Shown: piece after piece, positions 5,257 to 6,221 of the stretch
Position numbering within the stretch: position 1 is the first letter of the stretch
How the letters are laid out: the number at the start of each line of letters is the position of its first letter
Origin: Nitrospirota bacterium
GTDB lineage: Bacteria; Nitrospirota; Nitrospiria; Nitrospirales; UBA8639
Direction of reading: 5' to 3'
NCBI GenBank assembly: GCA_020348185.1
Contig: CP070743.1
Location: 1,872,641 to 1,878,861 of the forward strand
Length of the DNA stretch: 6,221 bases
The notes under the pieces: generated by a model
What the model was told of the DNA's origin: nothing
Seen by the model: only the letters and a program-made list of their open reading frames with translations
The model's database searches: none
Program-made: the position numbers and the translations under genes

Positions 5257-6171
5257 ATGCAACGAATCGTCAGCCTTATTCCTAGTGCAACTGAAATTGT
5301 GGGTGCGCTGGGTTGCGAGGATCGGGTTGTTGGGCGTTCTCATGAATGTGATTTTCCTGCCTCCATCGTTAATCGCCCCGTCTGCACTGAACCGAAATTC
5401 CCTGTTGATGGATCAAGTCGAGAAATCAATCAGCATGTAAAAGGATTGCTGAGGGACGCCCTTTCGGTTTACCGGGTCCACCCCGATATCCTTAAACGGT
5501 TGCAACCTGATCTTATTGTGACTCAAACGCAATGTGAGGTGTGTGCGGTGAGTTTTCAGGATGTCCAAAAGGCCATGGCCGAATGGACTGGATCAAAACC
5601 CACGATTGTTTCTCTTCAGACAACCGATTTGTCCGGGGTGTGGGAGGATATTTCGAAAGTGGCTGAGGCCACGGGTCAGGTTAAACAGGGAACCGAGCTT
5701 CTACATTCTCTTAAAAGTCGGATGGTAGCTATTGCCAATCAAGCCCGCTCAATTTCTCATCATCCCACTGTAGGCTGTATCGAATGGATGGATCCACTTA
5801 TGGCCTCAGGCAATTGGATGCCCGAACTTGTGACAATGGCCGGGGGACAAGATGTATTCGGGATTAGGGGGGATCATGCCCCCTGGATCACTTGGGAAGC
5901 ATTGAAAGACGCGGACCCTGAGATCATTGTTGTTTTGCCTTGTGGATTTTCCATTCAACGTACCCGGGAAGAACTTTCTTCTTTGACTGCTAATCCTCTC
6001 TGGACCACATTACGTGCCGTTCATGCTGGGCACGTTTACCTTACCGATGGGAATCAATTCTTTAATCGGCCCGGGCCACGATTGGTGGAATCGTTGGAAA
6101 TTCTGGCAGAAATCTTTCATCCTTCTGAGTTTCGTTTCGGGCAGGAAGGAAAAGGGTGGGAACGGATGTAG
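5257..6171 (+). CDS. BtuF-like cobalamin-binding protein without signal peptide
   Basis: This is a 304-residue protein of the BtuF/FepB substrate-binding fold, in the subfamily annotated as cobalamin-binding protein. It starts directly with the first strand and helix of the fold (RIVSLIPSATEIVGALG), followed by GRSHECDFP, LKRLQPDLIVTQTQCEVCAVS (C93 and C96, a CxxC), the linking helix (about 124-165), and a second lobe with ECIxW-like GCIEWMDPL, GNWMPELVTMAGG, DPEIIVVLPCGF and GHVYLTDGNQFFNRPGPRLVESLEIL. No signal peptide or lipobox is visible, so it may act in the cytoplasm or be exported another way. No BtuC or BtuD transporter gene lies in the window, and the ligand is inferred from family only. 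ATG 5257 is fixed by the domain boundary. No ribosome binding site is seen. Confidence 0.88.
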   Translation: MQRIVSLIPSATEIVGALGCEDRVVGRSHECDFPASIVNRPVCTEPKFPVDGSSREINQHVKGLLRDALSVYRVHPDILKRLQPDLIVTQTQCEVCAVSFQDVQKAMAEWTGSKPTIVSLQTTDLSGVWEDISKVAEATGQVKQGTELLHSLKSRMVAIANQARSISHHPTVGCIEWMDPLMASGNWMPELVTMAGGQDVFGIRGDHAPWITWEALKDADPEIIVVLPCGFSIQRTREELSSLTANPLWTTLRAVHAGHVYLTDGNQFFNRPGPRLVESLEILAEIFHPSEFRFGQEGKGWERM

Positions 6172-6194
6172 ACCTTGGTTTTCTGACGCCTCGA

Positions 6195-6217
6195 CCCTCT
6201 CCCTTGAAGGGAGAGGG
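6195..6217. repeat. Dispersed palindromic repeat, copy 5, at the window end
   Basis: CCCTCTCCC (6195-6203) and GGGAGAGGG (6209-6217) form a perfect 9-bp stem around TTGAA, 23 bases after the BtuF-like stop codon. The stem is identical to copy 1. The window ends four bases later, so a tail on the right cannot be seen and the orientation is unresolved. No T-run is visible in what remains. Confidence 0.8.
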
Positions 6218-6221
6218 AAAA

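Noticed and set aside
6195..6221. Copy 5 palindrome as a terminator for the BtuF-like gene
   Set aside because: The stem is strong, but only AAAA follows on the plus strand before the window ends, and the sequence matches the repeat family. It may still stop transcription, but that cannot be supported.

Overview
This 6.2-kb window looks like an ordinary stretch of chromosome from a free-living Gram-negative-type bacterium of roughly balanced base composition. The protein types, a lipoprotein dipeptidase, and dispersed GC-rich palindromes recall Nitrospirota (Nitrospira-like) or related environmental lineages. That is an impression from the sequence alone, and the taxon should be treated as a guess. 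I see no phage, integrase, transposase, CRISPR, toxin or defence genes.

Layout: (1) 1-1662 (+), a two-domain SagB/ThcOx-type nitroreductase, probably cut at its 5' end by the window edge and carrying an in-frame palindromic repeat between its domains. (2) 1663-1813, an intergenic gap holding a long imperfect inverted repeat. (3) 1814-2440 (+), an AAG/MPG-family DNA-3-methyladenine glycosylase. (4) 2550-2642 (+), a 30-residue single-span membrane microprotein with a strong ribosome binding site. It is followed at 2705-3184 (+) by a short four-span membrane protein of the urate oxidase N-terminal (PuuD-like) family and then a rho-independent terminator at 3237-3273. (5) 3297-4535 (+), an M19 membrane dipeptidase with a lipoprotein-type signal. 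(6) 4536-4765, a convergent intergenic gap holding two palindromic repeats in opposite orientation. (7) 4766-5002 (-), a stand-alone Lrp/AsnC ligand-binding (RAM) domain. (8) 5003-5256, a divergent intergenic gap with another repeat copy and a candidate promoter. (9) 5257-6171 (+), a BtuF-like cobalamin-binding protein without a signal peptide, followed by a final palindrome at the window end.

The genes do not form one obvious pathway. Only the microprotein and the PuuD-like protein look co-transcribed. The most distinctive non-coding signal is one family of palindromic repeats (core CCCTCTCCC / GGGAGAGGG, with a CTAGGGTGAGGGG-like tail on one side). It occurs five times, in both orientations: once inside a coding region, once as an inverted pair between convergent genes, once upstream of the RAM gene, and once at the window end. 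I found no convincing new multi-gene system. The best leads are the in-frame repeat in the nitroreductase and the conserved-looking microprotein.
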